64,000 nucleotides of DNA from assembly GCF_000429865.1 (NCBI RefSeq), contig NZ_KE386979.1, forward strand, positions 52,584 through 116,583. The letters are read 5' to 3'. How positions within the stretch are numbered: the stretch's first letter is position 1; each line of letters starts with the position of its first letter. This document shows, in pieces, positions 45,115 to 54,123 of the stretch. Under the pieces are notes generated by a model. It was not told the origin of the DNA, did not search any database, and saw only the letters and a list, made by a program, of their open reading frames with translations. The DNA comes from Cucumibacter marinus DSM 18995 (GTDB lineage Bacteria > Pseudomonadota > Alphaproteobacteria > Rhizobiales > Devosiaceae). The position numbers and the translations under genes are program-made.

Positions 45115-45891
45115 ATGCGCCGTCCTTGGCAACATGGGCTCAAGGCAAGGTTGGTGCGGAGTGCGCGCCTAGTGGGTGGCCGGGCAGCCGATTTCGCCTT
45201 TCCACCGGGCTGCGGGGTTTGTGGCGCACCGCTGGCGGAGCCCGATGCGCTGTGTCCGTCATGCTGGGGGCAATTGCGCTTCATCAGCGCGCCGATGTGT
45301 CCCCGGCTCGGCATTCCTTTTGCCATCGAACTGGGCCCCGGTGCGTTGAGCGCCGAAGCCATTGCCGACCCGCCGGTATTCGACCGGTCGCGGGCGGCGC
45401 TGGTCTATAACGATCTCGCCCGGGCGCTCGTGGCACAGCTCAAATATGGGGACCGCACGGACCTCGCAACCTTGTGCGGGCGGCTGATGGCCCAGGCCGG
45501 GCACGAGTTCTGGGGCGAGGCGCCGGTGCTGATGCCGGTACCGCTGCACTGGCGCCGTCAGGCCATGCGCCGGTTCAACCAGTCGGTGCTGCTGGCGCGC
45601 GAGATCGGCCGGCGCACCGGGCTTGCGGCGATGGGCGGCGGGTTGCGGCGGGTGCGCCATACCCGCCAGCAGGTCGGGTTGTCAGGCGATGCGCGGGCGC
45701 GCAATGTCGCCGGGGCATTCGCGGTGTCGCCGCGGCTGCTCGAAAGGCTCGGAGGCAGGCGGGTTGTGCTGGTCGACGATGTCGTCACCACCGGGGCCAC
45801 GGCCAATGCAGCCGCCCGGGCGCTGAGGCGGGCCGGGGTCGATCACATTGACGTCATTTCCCTCGCCCGGGTTGTCCGGCAAGGGGACTGA
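45115..45891 (+). CDS. comF: ComF-family phosphoribosyltransferase-like protein
   Basis: A 258-residue protein. The N-terminal zinc-ribbon-like part has two Cys pairs (CGVCGAP and CPSCW). The C-terminal PRTase domain has PVPLHWRRQAMRRFNQSVLLAREI, RHTRQQVGLSGDARARNVAGAF and the PRPP motif VVLVDDVVTTGATANAAARAL. ComF proteins are needed for DNA uptake in competent bacteria, but in many species the role is unclear. Two further in-frame ATGs (45061, 45073) lie upstream; 45115 is picked because the zinc module then lies close to the N-terminus. Confidence 0.88.
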   Translation: MRRPWQHGLKARLVRSARLVGGRAADFAFPPGCGVCGAPLAEPDALCPSCWGQLRFISAPMCPRLGIPFAIELGPGALSAEAIADPPVFDRSRAALVYNDLARALVAQLKYGDRTDLATLCGRLMAQAGHEFWGEAPVLMPVPLHWRRQAMRRFNQSVLLAREIGRRTGLAAMGGGLRRVRHTRQQVGLSGDARARNVAGAFAVSPRLLERLGGRRVVLVDDVVTTGATANAAARALRRAGVDHIDVISLARVVRQGD

Positions 45892-45945
45892 CCCCATTTT
45901 TCCACCAGTTCCCCCGCGAATGGCTGATGATTAACCGGGAGTAAA

Positions 45946-45975
45946 TTGACCGGCCATCGCGCAACCCCGTATAGG
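45946..45975 (+). promoter_or_regulatory. Predicted promoter of the grxC-nitrilase-DUF1178 unit
   Basis: TTGACC and TATAGG with 18 nt between them, about 20 nt upstream of the GrxC start codon. The downstream RBS is GGAGAGTGAG. Confidence 0.55.
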
Positions 45976-45997
45976 GGAACAGCGTGGAGAGTGAGAA

Positions 45998-46279
45998 ATG
46001 GCGAAAGTCGAGATCTATACCACTATGGCCTGCCCCTATTGCATGGCCGCCAAGGACCTTCTTTCGAGCAAGAAGATCGAATTCACTGAGATCTCCGTGG
46101 ATGGCGATCCCGAGGGCCGTCAGCGCATGACGTCCCGTGCACAGGGCCGGTTCACCGTGCCCCAGATTTTCATCGATGATCTGCATGTCGGCGGTTTCGA
46201 CGACATGGCGGCGCTTGAACGACGCGGCGCGCTCGACGGTCTTCTGGCCGGCGGGGCCAGCGCCAATCCCTGGGACTGA
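45998..46279 (+). CDS. grxC: Glutaredoxin 3
   Basis: A 93-residue dithiol glutaredoxin with the active site CPYC (Cys12, Cys15), the cis-Pro loop TVPQIFIDDLHVGGFDD, and standard thioredoxin-fold length. It reduces disulfides and mixed glutathione disulfides in the cytoplasm. It is first of a tight unit with the nitrilase-like gene (12-nt gap). Confidence 0.95.
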   Translation: MAKVEIYTTMACPYCMAAKDLLSSKKIEFTEISVDGDPEGRQRMTSRAQGRFTVPQIFIDDLHVGGFDDMAALERRGALDGLLAGGASANPWD

Positions 46280-46290
46280 CGGAGAAGCTC

Positions 46291-47127
46291 TTGCGCCTAG
46301 CTGCCCTTCAAATGACTGCCGGCGTGTCGTCCGGCGCCAATCTCGACCGGCTCGAGGCGCTGACCGAACGCGCGGTCGAGGCCGGGGCGCGCTATGTGCT
46401 GAGCCCGGAGATGTCGGTCAGCTTTGCGGAGAACCGCGAAACCCTCAAAGCCGAGAACACCGCCGAAGCGGTTGCCGCTGCGCAAAAGCGCCTCGCCGCG
46501 CTGGCGCGGGCGCGCTCGATCTTTTTCCATCTCGGCTCGATGGCGGTGCCGGTCGAAGGCGGGCGGTTCGCCAATCGCTCAATCCTGTTCGGACCGGACG
46601 GGCGGATTGTCGGCCAGTATGACAAGATTCACCTGTTCGATGCCGATATCGCCGGGGACGACGCCTATGGCGAAAGCGCGACCTATCGCGCGGGCGATGA
46701 AGCCGTGGTGCTGCGCCTCCCCGAAGCGCGGCTCGGTATGAGCATCTGCTATGATGTGCGTTTTGCCGGGCTCTATTCGCGCATGGCGGCAGCGGGTGCC
46801 GATCTGTTCGCCATTCCCTCCGCCTTCACCGTGCCGACGGGCGAAGCCCACTGGTCGGTGCTGTTGCGGGCGCGGGCGATCGAGAATGGCGCCTATGTGG
46901 TGGCCGCCGCGCAGGCCGGCACGCATGAGAATGGTCGCAACACCTATGGGCATTCGATGATCATCGATCCCTGGGGGCGGGTATTGGCCGAAAGTGCGAT
47001 AGACGGCGAAGACGTGATTGTGGCGGATATGGACCCCGAAGTGGTCGCCGAGACGCGCCAGCGCGTGCCGAGCCTTGCGAACATGCGGGGCTTTTCGCTA
47101 TCCGTTAACCACGATCTGTCATCCTGA
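46291..47127 (+). CDS. Nitrilase-superfamily (Nit2-like) carbon-nitrogen hydrolase
   Basis: A 278-residue protein with the nitrilase triad: Glu in YVLSPEMSVSF, Lys in YDKIHLFDADI, and Cys in GMSICYDVRFAGLY. It is closest to Nit2/omega-amidase-type enzymes that clear deaminated glutathione or alpha-keto acid amides. The start is TTG 46291, with GGAG 6 nt before it; no better start exists. The glutaredoxin neighbour fits a link to glutathione metabolism. Confidence 0.9.
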   Translation: MRLAALQMTAGVSSGANLDRLEALTERAVEAGARYVLSPEMSVSFAENRETLKAENTAEAVAAAQKRLAALARARSIFFHLGSMAVPVEGGRFANRSILFGPDGRIVGQYDKIHLFDADIAGDDAYGESATYRAGDEAVVLRLPEARLGMSICYDVRFAGLYSRMAAAGADLFAIPSAFTVPTGEAHWSVLLRARAIENGAYVVAAAQAGTHENGRNTYGHSMIIDPWGRVLAESAIDGEDVIVADMDPEVVAETRQRVPSLANMRGFSLSVNHDLSS

Positions 47128-47151
47128 AGGGCAAACACGAGGACCCTCGAC

Positions 47152-47604
47152 GTGATTCAGTACGCGCTTGTGTGCGAGAACGAACATGGATTTGAAGGCT
47201 GGTTCCGCTCCGCGGCAGCCTATGAGGAGCAGGCGCGGCAGGGTACGCTCGAATGCCCGATCTGCGGCTCCGCCGACATTCACAAGGCGCTGATGGCGCC
47301 GGCGGTTGCGGCGTCGAAGGAAGCCGAACTGCGCAGCGAGGAAAAGACCGAGCGCGTGGCGCTTTCGTCCGGGCATCCGGAACAGGCCAAGATCCGCGAA
47401 GAAATCCGCAAGCTGCGCCAGAAGCTGACGAGCGAAGCCGAGTATGTCGGCGACCGTTTTGCCGACGAAGCGCGCAAGATCCATCTGCAGGAAGCGGAAG
47501 CCCGCGGCATCTATGGCGAGGCCACCAATGAGGAGGTCTCGAGCCTTCTCGAAGACGGCATCGAGTTCATGCCGCTGCCCAATCTCCCCGAAGAGCATAA
47601 CTGA
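47152..47604 (+). CDS. DUF1178 family protein
   Basis: A 150-residue protein. The N-terminus is a zinc-ribbon-like module (IQYALVCENEHGFEGWFRS ... ECPICGSADIHKALMAP, with conserved Cys and His). The C-terminal half is helical (RKLRQKLTSEAEYVGDRFADEARKIH). The family has no assigned function. It is conserved beside the nitrilase-like gene in alphaproteobacteria. Confidence 0.9.
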   Translation: MIQYALVCENEHGFEGWFRSAAAYEEQARQGTLECPICGSADIHKALMAPAVAASKEAELRSEEKTERVALSSGHPEQAKIREEIRKLRQKLTSEAEYVGDRFADEARKIHLQEAEARGIYGEATNEEVSSLLEDGIEFMPLPNLPEEHN

Positions 47605-47697
47605 GGCCTGTTGAGGCTTGCCGAAGCTGATCTGGACCACCCGGACAAGCCGGGTGGTGACGGTACGTTGTGGAGTGGCACAAGCCAGAATCTCATT

Positions 47698-47825
47698 GTC
47701 ATTCCCGCGGAGGCGGGAATCCAACTGAGCTGGAACCCGGCACTGGTGGCGCGAGAGCGTTTCAATCGCGGCCATCCCTCCTGTGAAACATCCGCCGCTG
47801 GATTCCCGTTTTCACGGGAATGACG
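47698..47825. repeat. Paired palindrome repeat, family D
   Basis: CATTCCCGCGGAGGCGGGAA with TCCA following, and 60-70 nt later TGGATTCCCGTTTTCACGGG with AATGACG. Two inverted hairpin units share the tip words GTCATTCC and GGAATGAC. It begins the repeat-rich stretch 47605-48120, in which no ORF looks real. Confidence 0.65.
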
Positions 47826-47843
47826 GCTGGGGTTTGGCTGAGG

Positions 47844-47923
47844 CCCTCACCCTGAGCTTGTCGAAGGGCGAGGGCGGAATGGACAAACCGGGCGGCCCAT
47901 CCTTCGACAAGCTCAGGATGAGG
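47844..47923. repeat. Paired palindrome repeat, family B, copy 2
   Basis: CCCTCACCCTGAGCTTGTCG, AAGGGCGAGGG, a spacer, then CCATCCTTCGACAAGCTCAG and GATGAGG. The right half is the reverse complement of the left core (GAGCTTGTCGAAGG). Confidence 0.75.
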
Positions 47924-47960
47924 TCGGAGATCGGGTTCAGGCCCTGCCCCGCACACTCCC

Positions 47961-48074
47961 GTTATTCCGGCGAAAGCCGGAAACCAGTACCCCCGGGGCT
48001 CGCGGCGTGAAACCGGCACTTGTTCTGCTTATAAACTCATTGGTTACTGGACCCCGGCCTTCGCCGGGGTGACG
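47961..48074. repeat. REPIN-like paired palindrome, family A, copy 2
   Basis: The left unit GTTATTCCGGCGAAAGCCGG is followed by AAACCAGTACCCCC. The right unit is TTGGTTACTGGACCCCGGCC, then TTCGCCGGGGTGACG. Same order and spacing as 8904-9014. Confidence 0.75.
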
Positions 48075-48120
48075 GCTGTTGCTGAGGTTCTCAATTCCCT
48101 CAGCTGTGATGCAATGACGA

Positions 48121-48546
48121 CTACAAAAATGGTCTTGCTGCAACTCTCGCGAATACACCATCGACCCGACCATCGAGATAACCCACGTTGATGTGGTAAA
48201 CAGTTGCAAACAAGAACCCGTCGGTGCGAACAAAAGAGTCTATGTTTTGCTGCCGTGGACTGAGCTCCCCGCCCACATCATTTCCGATTTCTTGAAGGCG
48301 GTAGCCGGAAATTCGCATGAACCATCTCACGGAGTCTCGCGGCATTCCGATACGGACATGCTTTTCTACGAGCTCCGTCGGAAATTCAAAACCGCGGTCA
48401 GAACTACGGATTGCGGCATGCATCTGCTGATGCAAGGAGTCGCCGCTGTCTTGGGATATCGCGAATGGTGCGACGACAAGAAAGAAAACCAACATCAAAG
48501 CTCTTGTTGGAGCCGATTGGGAACCGTCGACATTTGCGTTAGACAT
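48121..48546 (-). CDS. Putative exported protein of unknown function
   Basis: A 141-residue frame starting MSNANVDGSQ with a hydrophobic segment at residues 17-31 (LMLVFFLVVAPFAIS) that could be a signal or anchor. The C-terminal part (ELVEKHVRIGMPRDSVRWFMRISGYR ... FATVYHINVGYLDGRVDGVF) resembles small BamE/SmpA-like lipoprotein folds in layout only. The codon use and base composition are less GC-rich than the neighbours, so it may be acquired. It sits beside repeats inside an accessory stretch. Confidence 0.5.
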   Translation of the reverse strand: MSNANVDGSQSAPTRALMLVFFLVVAPFAISQDSGDSLHQQMHAAIRSSDRGFEFPTELVEKHVRIGMPRDSVRWFMRISGYRLQEIGNDVGGELSPRQQNIDSFVRTDGFLFATVYHINVGYLDGRVDGVFARVAARPFL

Positions 48547-48686
48547 CGAAGCGGCCCTTGCCATTCAAGTACAGTACAGTTGGCGACAATAACGGGTTGA
48601 TCCTATCCCGGCAGAGGGTCCCGAACCAGTCCGCTCCATTCGCCATGCGGTCCGGGCCTGAATCGGGACCTCATCTCCAACTGAGA

Positions 48687-49388
48687 TCAAACCACAGTCC
48701 CGAACAGCGCGCCGATGGCGGCCGACAGGATCATGGCGGCGGCGCCCCAGAAGGTGACCCGCAGCGTCGGTTTGAGAACCGGTGCGCCGCCCGCCGCCGC
48801 GCCGACCATGCCCAGAGCGGCGAGAAAGACGAGCGATGCCAACGCCGTGGTGATGACCAGCGCGGAGACAGGGGTGAGAATTGCGACGCCGAGGGGGAGC
48901 GCTGCGCCAACCGCAAAAGCCAGCGCCGAGGCGACGGCAGCCAGAACCGGGCGCGCAGCGGTGATTTCGGAAATGCCGAGTTCGTCGCGCGCATGGGTGC
49001 CCAGATTGTCGTGCCTGGCGAGCTGGGTTGCGACCTGATCGGCAAGCTCGGGATCGAGGCCGCGTTCCACATAGATTTGCGTCAGCTCCTGATGTTCGAA
49101 CTCCGGCTGGGTTTCGAGTTCTGCCCGCTCGCGGGCCAGGTCTGCGTTTTCGGCGTCTGACTGGGAACTTACGGACACATATTCGCCGGCGGCCATCGAC
49201 ATGGCACCCGCCACCAGACCGGCAATGCCCGCGATCAACACTTCGCTGCGGCCCGAGGCTGCGGCGGCCACCCCGATAATCAGACTGGCGGTCGAGACGA
49301 TGCCGTCATTGGCGCCGAGAACGGCAGCGCGCAACCAGCCGATCCTTGAAACCTGGTGGCGTTCGGTATGGGTATGCAGACGGCTCAC
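48687..49388 (-). CDS. VIT1/CCC1-family iron/manganese transporter
   Basis: A 233-residue membrane protein with five predicted helices. The family opening GWLRAAVLGANDGIVSTASLIIGVAAAA is followed by GAMSMAAGEYVSVSSQSDAE, a charged loop (residues 78-140) where VIT1 binds metal, and three C-terminal helices. It is expected to move Fe2+/Mn2+ across the membrane. Start is GTG 49388 after TGAGGT. Confidence 0.9.
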   Translation of the reverse strand: MSRLHTHTERHQVSRIGWLRAAVLGANDGIVSTASLIIGVAAAASGRSEVLIAGIAGLVAGAMSMAAGEYVSVSSQSDAENADLARERAELETQPEFEHQELTQIYVERGLDPELADQVATQLARHDNLGTHARDELGISEITAARPVLAAVASALAFAVGAALPLGVAILTPVSALVITTALASLVFLAALGMVGAAAGGAPVLKPTLRVTFWGAAAMILSAAIGALFGTVV

Positions 49389-49483
49389 GGACGGACCTCA
49401 TCACGGCGGGGATCGCCTTCAGTCCATTCCAACGGGTCGGGCGCTGTTGTGCCTTGACCTTGATCAACCGGTGCTCTGGCGCC

Positions 49484-50242
49484 TCAGTTGCCGCGGGGCT
49501 TGGCGGCGAGGATCATGTAGTTGACGCCCATGTCGCGGGATTTGCGCCAGCGGTCCTCGAGCGGGGCATAGGAGACACCGCAGCGGTCGGCGATGGTCAT
49601 TTTCGAGCGCTTGAGGACCGAGGTGATCTCTTCGGGGGTGACGAATTTCGAGTATTGGTGCGTGCCGCGGGGCAACCATTTCAGCACATATTCGGCCCCG
49701 ACAATGGCGAGTGCGAAAGCGCGGGCTGTGCGGTTGATGGTGGCAACGAACATCAGCCCGCCGGGCTTGACCAATTTGGCGCAGCTCGAAAGGTACAGAT
49801 CGACATCGGCAACGTGCTCGACGACTTCCATATTGAGGACGACGTCGAACTGCTCGCCCTTTTCGACAAGGCTCTCGGCCGTCACGGCGCGATAGTCGAT
49901 CTCAAGCCCCGAACGCTCGGCATGGAGCGCGGCGATCTTGACGTTCTTGTCGCCGGGATCGATGCCGGTGACCGTCGCGCCGAGCCGTGCCATGGGCTCG
50001 CACAGGAGCCCTCCGCCACAGCCGACATCGAGAATGGAGAGACCCTTGAAGGGTTCGCGGGCGAGCCCGTCGAGCCCGAAATGGCCGATGACCTTTTCGC
50101 GGATATAGGCGAGGCGCACGGGATTGAATTTGTGCAGTGGCCTGAACTTGCCCGTGGGGTCCCACCACTCGTCGGCCATGGCGTTGAAACGGTCGATTTC
50201 GGCGGGGTTGATCGTGGTGTCGGACATGGTGACCTGGCTCAT
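49484..50242 (-). CDS. ubiG: Ubiquinone O-methyltransferase UbiG
   Basis: A 252-residue SAM methyltransferase. The opening [31 protein letters not shown] is the UbiG signature. Motif I is [13 protein letters not shown], followed by [12 protein letters not shown] and NMEVVEHV. It methylates both O-positions in ubiquinone synthesis. Start is ATG 50242; an ATG five codons later (50227) is equally possible. It is divergent from lysC. Confidence 0.95.
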   Translation of the reverse strand: MSQVTMSDTTINPAEIDRFNAMADEWWDPTGKFRPLHKFNPVRLAYIREKVIGHFGLDGLAREPFKGLSILDVGCGGGLLCEPMARLGATVTGIDPGDKNVKIAALHAERSGLEIDYRAVTAESLVEKGEQFDVVLNMEVVEHVADVDLYLSSCAKLVKPGGLMFVATINRTARAFALAIVGAEYVLKWLPRGTHQYSKFVTPEEITSVLKRSKMTIADRCGVSYAPLEDRWRKSRDMGVNYMILAAKPRGN

Positions 50243-50432
50243 CGGGCAAAGAACGCGGGTATGGTTCGGCCATCAGGCGCGGTCAAGTCAAGCGGGTTGG
50301 GCTGCGGCAGATGTGCGGGGGCCGCGCGTGAGTGTTGAACGCGCGCGGTGAATGTGGCATTGGGAGCCGCCGCAGCAATGGTCGCCTTGCGCCAACGGTC
50401 TGCAGGCTGCGCAATTGGGAAGCCTCTGTCCT

Positions 50433-51698
50433 ATGGCCAGGATCGTGATGAAGTTCGGCGGGACCTCCGTCGCCGATATCGAGCGCATCAGACACGCGGC
50501 TCGTCACGTCAAACGGGAGGCCGATGCCGGCCACCAGATTTGCGTCGTCGTTTCGGCCATGGCCGGCAAGACCAATGAGCTTGTGGGTTGGACCCGCGAA
50601 GCCTCGCCGCTGCACGATGCACGCGAATATGACGCCGTCGTCGCCTCGGGCGAACAGGTCACCGCCGGGCTGATGGCCATTGTCTTGCAGGATATGGGGG
50701 TGCCGGCACGCTCCTTTGCCGGCTGGCAGGTGCCGATCCTGACCAATGACGTGCACGGCGCGGCGCGGATCACCTCGATCAATGCGCGCACCCTCAACGA
50801 TCGCATGGGCGACGGGCAGGTCTGCGTGATCACCGGATTCCAGGGGATCTCGCCGCAGGGCCGGATCACCACGCTCGGGCGCGGCGGCTCGGATACGTCT
50901 GCCGTCGCGGTGGCGGCGGCGGTCGAAGCCGATCGCTGCGATATCTATACCGATGTCGACGGGGTCTATACCGCCGATCCGCGGGTGGTGCCGCAGGCGG
51001 CTCGGCTCGACAAGGTGAGCTTCGAGGAAATGCTCGAAATGGCCTCATTGGGGGCCAAGGTGCTACAAACCCGTTCGGTCGAACTGGCGATGGCCAAGAA
51101 GGTCCGGTTGTCAGTGCGTTCGAGCTTCGATGACCCGGACGGCGTGCCGGCATCGGGCGGCGGCAAGGATTGGGCGGGCCCGGGCACGCTCGTTTGCGAT
51201 GAGGATGAGATCGTGGAAAAGCAGATCGTTTCGGGGGTTACCTGCGCCAAGGCGGAAGCCAAGGTCACGCTGCGCGGGGTCAAGGATCATCCCGGCGTCG
51301 CCGCCGCCGTGTTCGGCGCGCTGGCCGACGAACAGATCGTTGTCGACATGATCGTGCAGAATATTTCCGAAGACGGGTTGTCCACCGACATTACCTTCAC
51401 CGTGCCGGACAGCGAATTCGACAAGGCGAGCCGCGTGCTCGAAAACGCCAAGGGGCTCGAATATGACGAGTTGTCGGGCTCCAAGGGTGGCGCCAAGGTC
51501 TCGGTGATCGGGGTCGGCATGCGCTCGCATGCGGGCGTTGCGTCCTCGATGTTCCGGGCGCTGGCGGACAATGGAATCAACATCCAGCTGATCACGACTT
51601 CGGAAATCAAGACCTCGGTTCTGATCGATGAAGAGTTCGCCGACCTTGCGGTGAGGGCACTGCACACTTATTACGGTCTCGATAGCCAACAGGCCTGA
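50433..51698 (+). CDS. lysC: Aspartate kinase
   Basis: A 421-residue kinase. The opening MARIVMKFGGTSVADIERI includes the KFGGTS nucleotide-binding motif; then GRGGSDTSAVAVAAAVEADRCDIYTDVDGVYTADPR, and two C-terminal ACT domains (after residue 270) for allosteric control by lysine/threonine. It makes aspartyl phosphate for Lys, Thr and Met. ATG 50433 opens directly on the conserved start; the longer upstream frame is not conserved-looking. It is followed by ptsP after 55 nt. Confidence 0.95.
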   Translation: MARIVMKFGGTSVADIERIRHAARHVKREADAGHQICVVVSAMAGKTNELVGWTREASPLHDAREYDAVVASGEQVTAGLMAIVLQDMGVPARSFAGWQVPILTNDVHGAARITSINARTLNDRMGDGQVCVITGFQGISPQGRITTLGRGGSDTSAVAVAAAVEADRCDIYTDVDGVYTADPRVVPQAARLDKVSFEEMLEMASLGAKVLQTRSVELAMAKKVRLSVRSSFDDPDGVPASGGGKDWAGPGTLVCDEDEIVEKQIVSGVTCAKAEAKVTLRGVKDHPGVAAAVFGALADEQIVVDMIVQNISEDGLSTDITFTVPDSEFDKASRVLENAKGLEYDELSGSKGGAKVSVIGVGMRSHAGVASSMFRALADNGINIQLITTSEIKTSVLIDEEFADLAVRALHTYYGLDSQQA

Positions 51699-51753
51699 GC
51701 GGGATCGACCGGGCCGATCCGGGGAGGGGCGGCGGACCAAGCTGCCGAACAAC

Positions 51754-54021
51754 ATGGCGATAACGGTTGCCGGACCGCGCGGCTTGCTGCGCGAACTGCG
51801 GCAGACCATGGCGGACGCCATGGGTGCACAGGATCGGCTCGACAAGATCGTTAAACTGATCGCGGACAACATGCGGGCCGATGTGTGCTCGTTCTATGTC
51901 CTGCGTGACGACGGCGCGCTGGAACTGTTCGCAACCCACGGCCTCAAATCCGAAGCGGTGCACATGACTTCGCTGCGGCTGGGCGAAGGCCTTGTCGGGC
52001 GGATCGCGGCCGAGGCCGAGCCGCTGTCTCTGTCAGATGCTCCGAGCCATCCTGCCTTTGCCTATCGCCCGGAAACCGGGGAAGACCCCTATGTGGCGTT
52101 TCTCGGTGTGCCGGTTTTGCGGGCCGGGCAGATCCTCGGTGTGCTGGTTGTCCAGAACGCGGAGACACGGGTCTATCGCGAGGACGAAACCGAGGTTTTG
52201 CTGACCGTCGCCACCTTGCTGGCGGAGATGGTCTCGACCGCCGAATTCGACAATCTGATCAAGCCGGGCTCCGATATCGAATTGCGCCGCCCGCGCATGA
52301 TCGAGGGGCAGGTGCTGTCCGAAGGCATTGCGCTCGGGCAGGTGGTACTGCACGACCCGCGTGTGGTCGTTACCAATTTCGTCGCCGAGGACACGGACGC
52401 CGAATCCGAACGGCTCGAACGCGCCATTCGCACTTTGCGTGTCTCGATCGACGACATGTTCAATCATGGCGACATGCAGATGAAATCCGAGCATCGGGAT
52501 ATTCTCGAGAGCTACCGGATGTTTGCCTATGACCGGGGCTGGGTCCGGCGCATGCGCGAGGCGGTGGCCGCCGGGCTGACCGCGGAAGCTGCGGTTGAAA
52601 GGGTGCAGAACGACACCCGCGCCCGCATGCAGCGCCAGTCCGACCCCTATATCCGCGACCGGTTGCACGATCTCGATGATCTCGCCAACCGGCTGCTGCG
52701 GGTGCTGACTGGGGACCTCAAGGTGTTCGGGGCGCGGGAACTGCCGGACAATGCGGTTCTTGTCGCCCGGAATATGGGGCCGGCGGAACTGCTCGAATAT
52801 GACCGCTCGCGGCTGCGCGGCGTGGTGCTCGAAGAAGGCGGCAATACCTCGCATGTGGCCATTGTCGCGCGCTCGCTGGGCCTTGTGGCGGTCGGGCAGG
52901 TCGACAACATCGTCTCGCTGTCGGAGACCGGGGACGACATCATCGTCGATGCAACAACCGGCACCGTGCAGCTTCGTCCGCCCCCCGATGTCGAGGCGAC
53001 CTATGCCGACAAGGTGCGGCTTTCGGCCAAGCGCCAGGCACGGTTCGCGGCGCTCAGGGACAAGCCTTCCATCACCAAGGACGGGCAGGAAATTGCGCTG
53101 TTCCACAATTCGGGCCTGATCGCCGATCTCGATGCGCTCGAGGAGACCGGGGCCGACGGGGTCGGGCTGTTCCGGACCGAACTGCAATTCATGATCGCCT
53201 CGAAGCTGCCAAGGCTCGGCGAACAGGTCGAGCTGTACAAGGAAGCGATCGCGGCATGCGGCGACAAGCCGATCGTTTTCCGCCTGCTCGATATCGGCGG
53301 CGACAAGGTCGTGCCCTATATCCGCTCGGCCGCGGAACAGAATCCCGCGATGGGCTGGCGCTCCTTGCGGCTGGCGCTCGACCGGCAAGGCCTGTTGCGG
53401 ACCCAGGTCAGGGCCTTGCTGCAGGCGGCCGAGGCCAAGCCGCTCAAGATCCTGGTGCCGATGGTCACCGAATCGCTCGAGTTCCGGCAGGCCAAGAATG
53501 TGATCGAAAAAGAGCATGAGCGGCTCGTCCGCAACGGGCAGACCCCGCCTGAAAGCATCCAGATCGGGGCGATGATCGAGGTGCCTTCGCTTCTGTTCGA
53601 GCTCGACAGATTGCTGCCGATGAGCGATTTCATCTCGATCGGTTCGAACGATCTGGTTCAGTTTCTGACTGCAGCGGACCGCACCAATCCGCGGGTGTCG
53701 CGCAGCTATGACCCCATCGCCCTGCCGCGCCTGAGGGCACTGCGGCTGATCGCGGAGGCGGCGGAAAACCACGGCAAGCCCCTCACCATGTGCGGGGAGC
53801 TGGCCGGGCATCCGGTCGAGGCGCTGGCGCTGATGGCCATCGGCATTACCCGGCTGTCGATGGCGGCGTCTTCAATCGGCCCGATCAAGGAGCTGGTGCG
53901 GGCGGTCAATCTCGCTCCGATCCGCGAGGAAGTGCTGGCCGCGCTCGGCAATGAAGATCCGTTCCTGTCGATGCGCGATCTCATCAAGGAACTGGCGGCG
54001 CGCCAGGCATTGCCGGTCTAG
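51754..54021 (+). CDS. ptsP: Phosphoenolpyruvate-protein phosphotransferase PtsP (EI-Ntr)
   Basis: A 755-residue enzyme. The N-terminal GAF domain (about residues 20-165) is followed by EI domains. The swivelling domain has the phosphorylated His in EEGGNTSHVAIVARSLG, and the PEP-binding domain has ADGVGLFRTELQFM, RLLDIGGDKVVPY, SIGSNDLVQFLTAADR and the catalytic Cys in LTMCGELAG. It starts the nitrogen PTS relay. It lies between lysC and prfA as in other Rhizobiales. Confidence 0.96.
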   Translation: MAITVAGPRGLLRELRQTMADAMGAQDRLDKIVKLIADNMRADVCSFYVLRDDGALELFATHGLKSEAVHMTSLRLGEGLVGRIAAEAEPLSLSDAPSHPAFAYRPETGEDPYVAFLGVPVLRAGQILGVLVVQNAETRVYREDETEVLLTVATLLAEMVSTAEFDNLIKPGSDIELRRPRMIEGQVLSEGIALGQVVLHDPRVVVTNFVAEDTDAESERLERAIRTLRVSIDDMFNHGDMQMKSEHRDILESYRMFAYDRGWVRRMREAVAAGLTAEAAVERVQNDTRARMQRQSDPYIRDRLHDLDDLANRLLRVLTGDLKVFGARELPDNAVLVARNMGPAELLEYDRSRLRGVVLEEGGNTSHVAIVARSLGLVAVGQVDNIVSLSETGDDIIVDATTGTVQLRPPPDVEATYADKVRLSAKRQARFAALRDKPSITKDGQEIALFHNSGLIADLDALEETGADGVGLFRTELQFMIASKLPRLGEQVELYKEAIAACGDKPIVFRLLDIGGDKVVPYIRSAAEQNPAMGWRSLRLALDRQGLLRTQVRALLQAAEAKPLKILVPMVTESLEFRQAKNVIEKEHERLVRNGQTPPESIQIGAMIEVPSLLFELDRLLPMSDFISIGSNDLVQFLTAADRTNPRVSRSYDPIALPRLRALRLIAEAAENHGKPLTMCGELAGHPVEALALMAIGITRLSMAASSIGPIKELVRAVNLAPIREEVLAALGNEDPFLSMRDLIKELAARQALPV

Positions 54022-54123
54022 CGCAATTCCGGCTATGAACCGGGCCCGTGCCGGATTGTCCGGCGCCCGGGCGCATGCGGTTCGCCTTCGTTAATCCGGG
54101 CCCAACCCCTAAGAGGACATCAG

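Noticed and set aside
52033..53811. A 592-residue minus-strand frame across ptsP
   Set aside because: Antisense of ptsP; His/Arg/Gln-rich composition typical of shadow frames.
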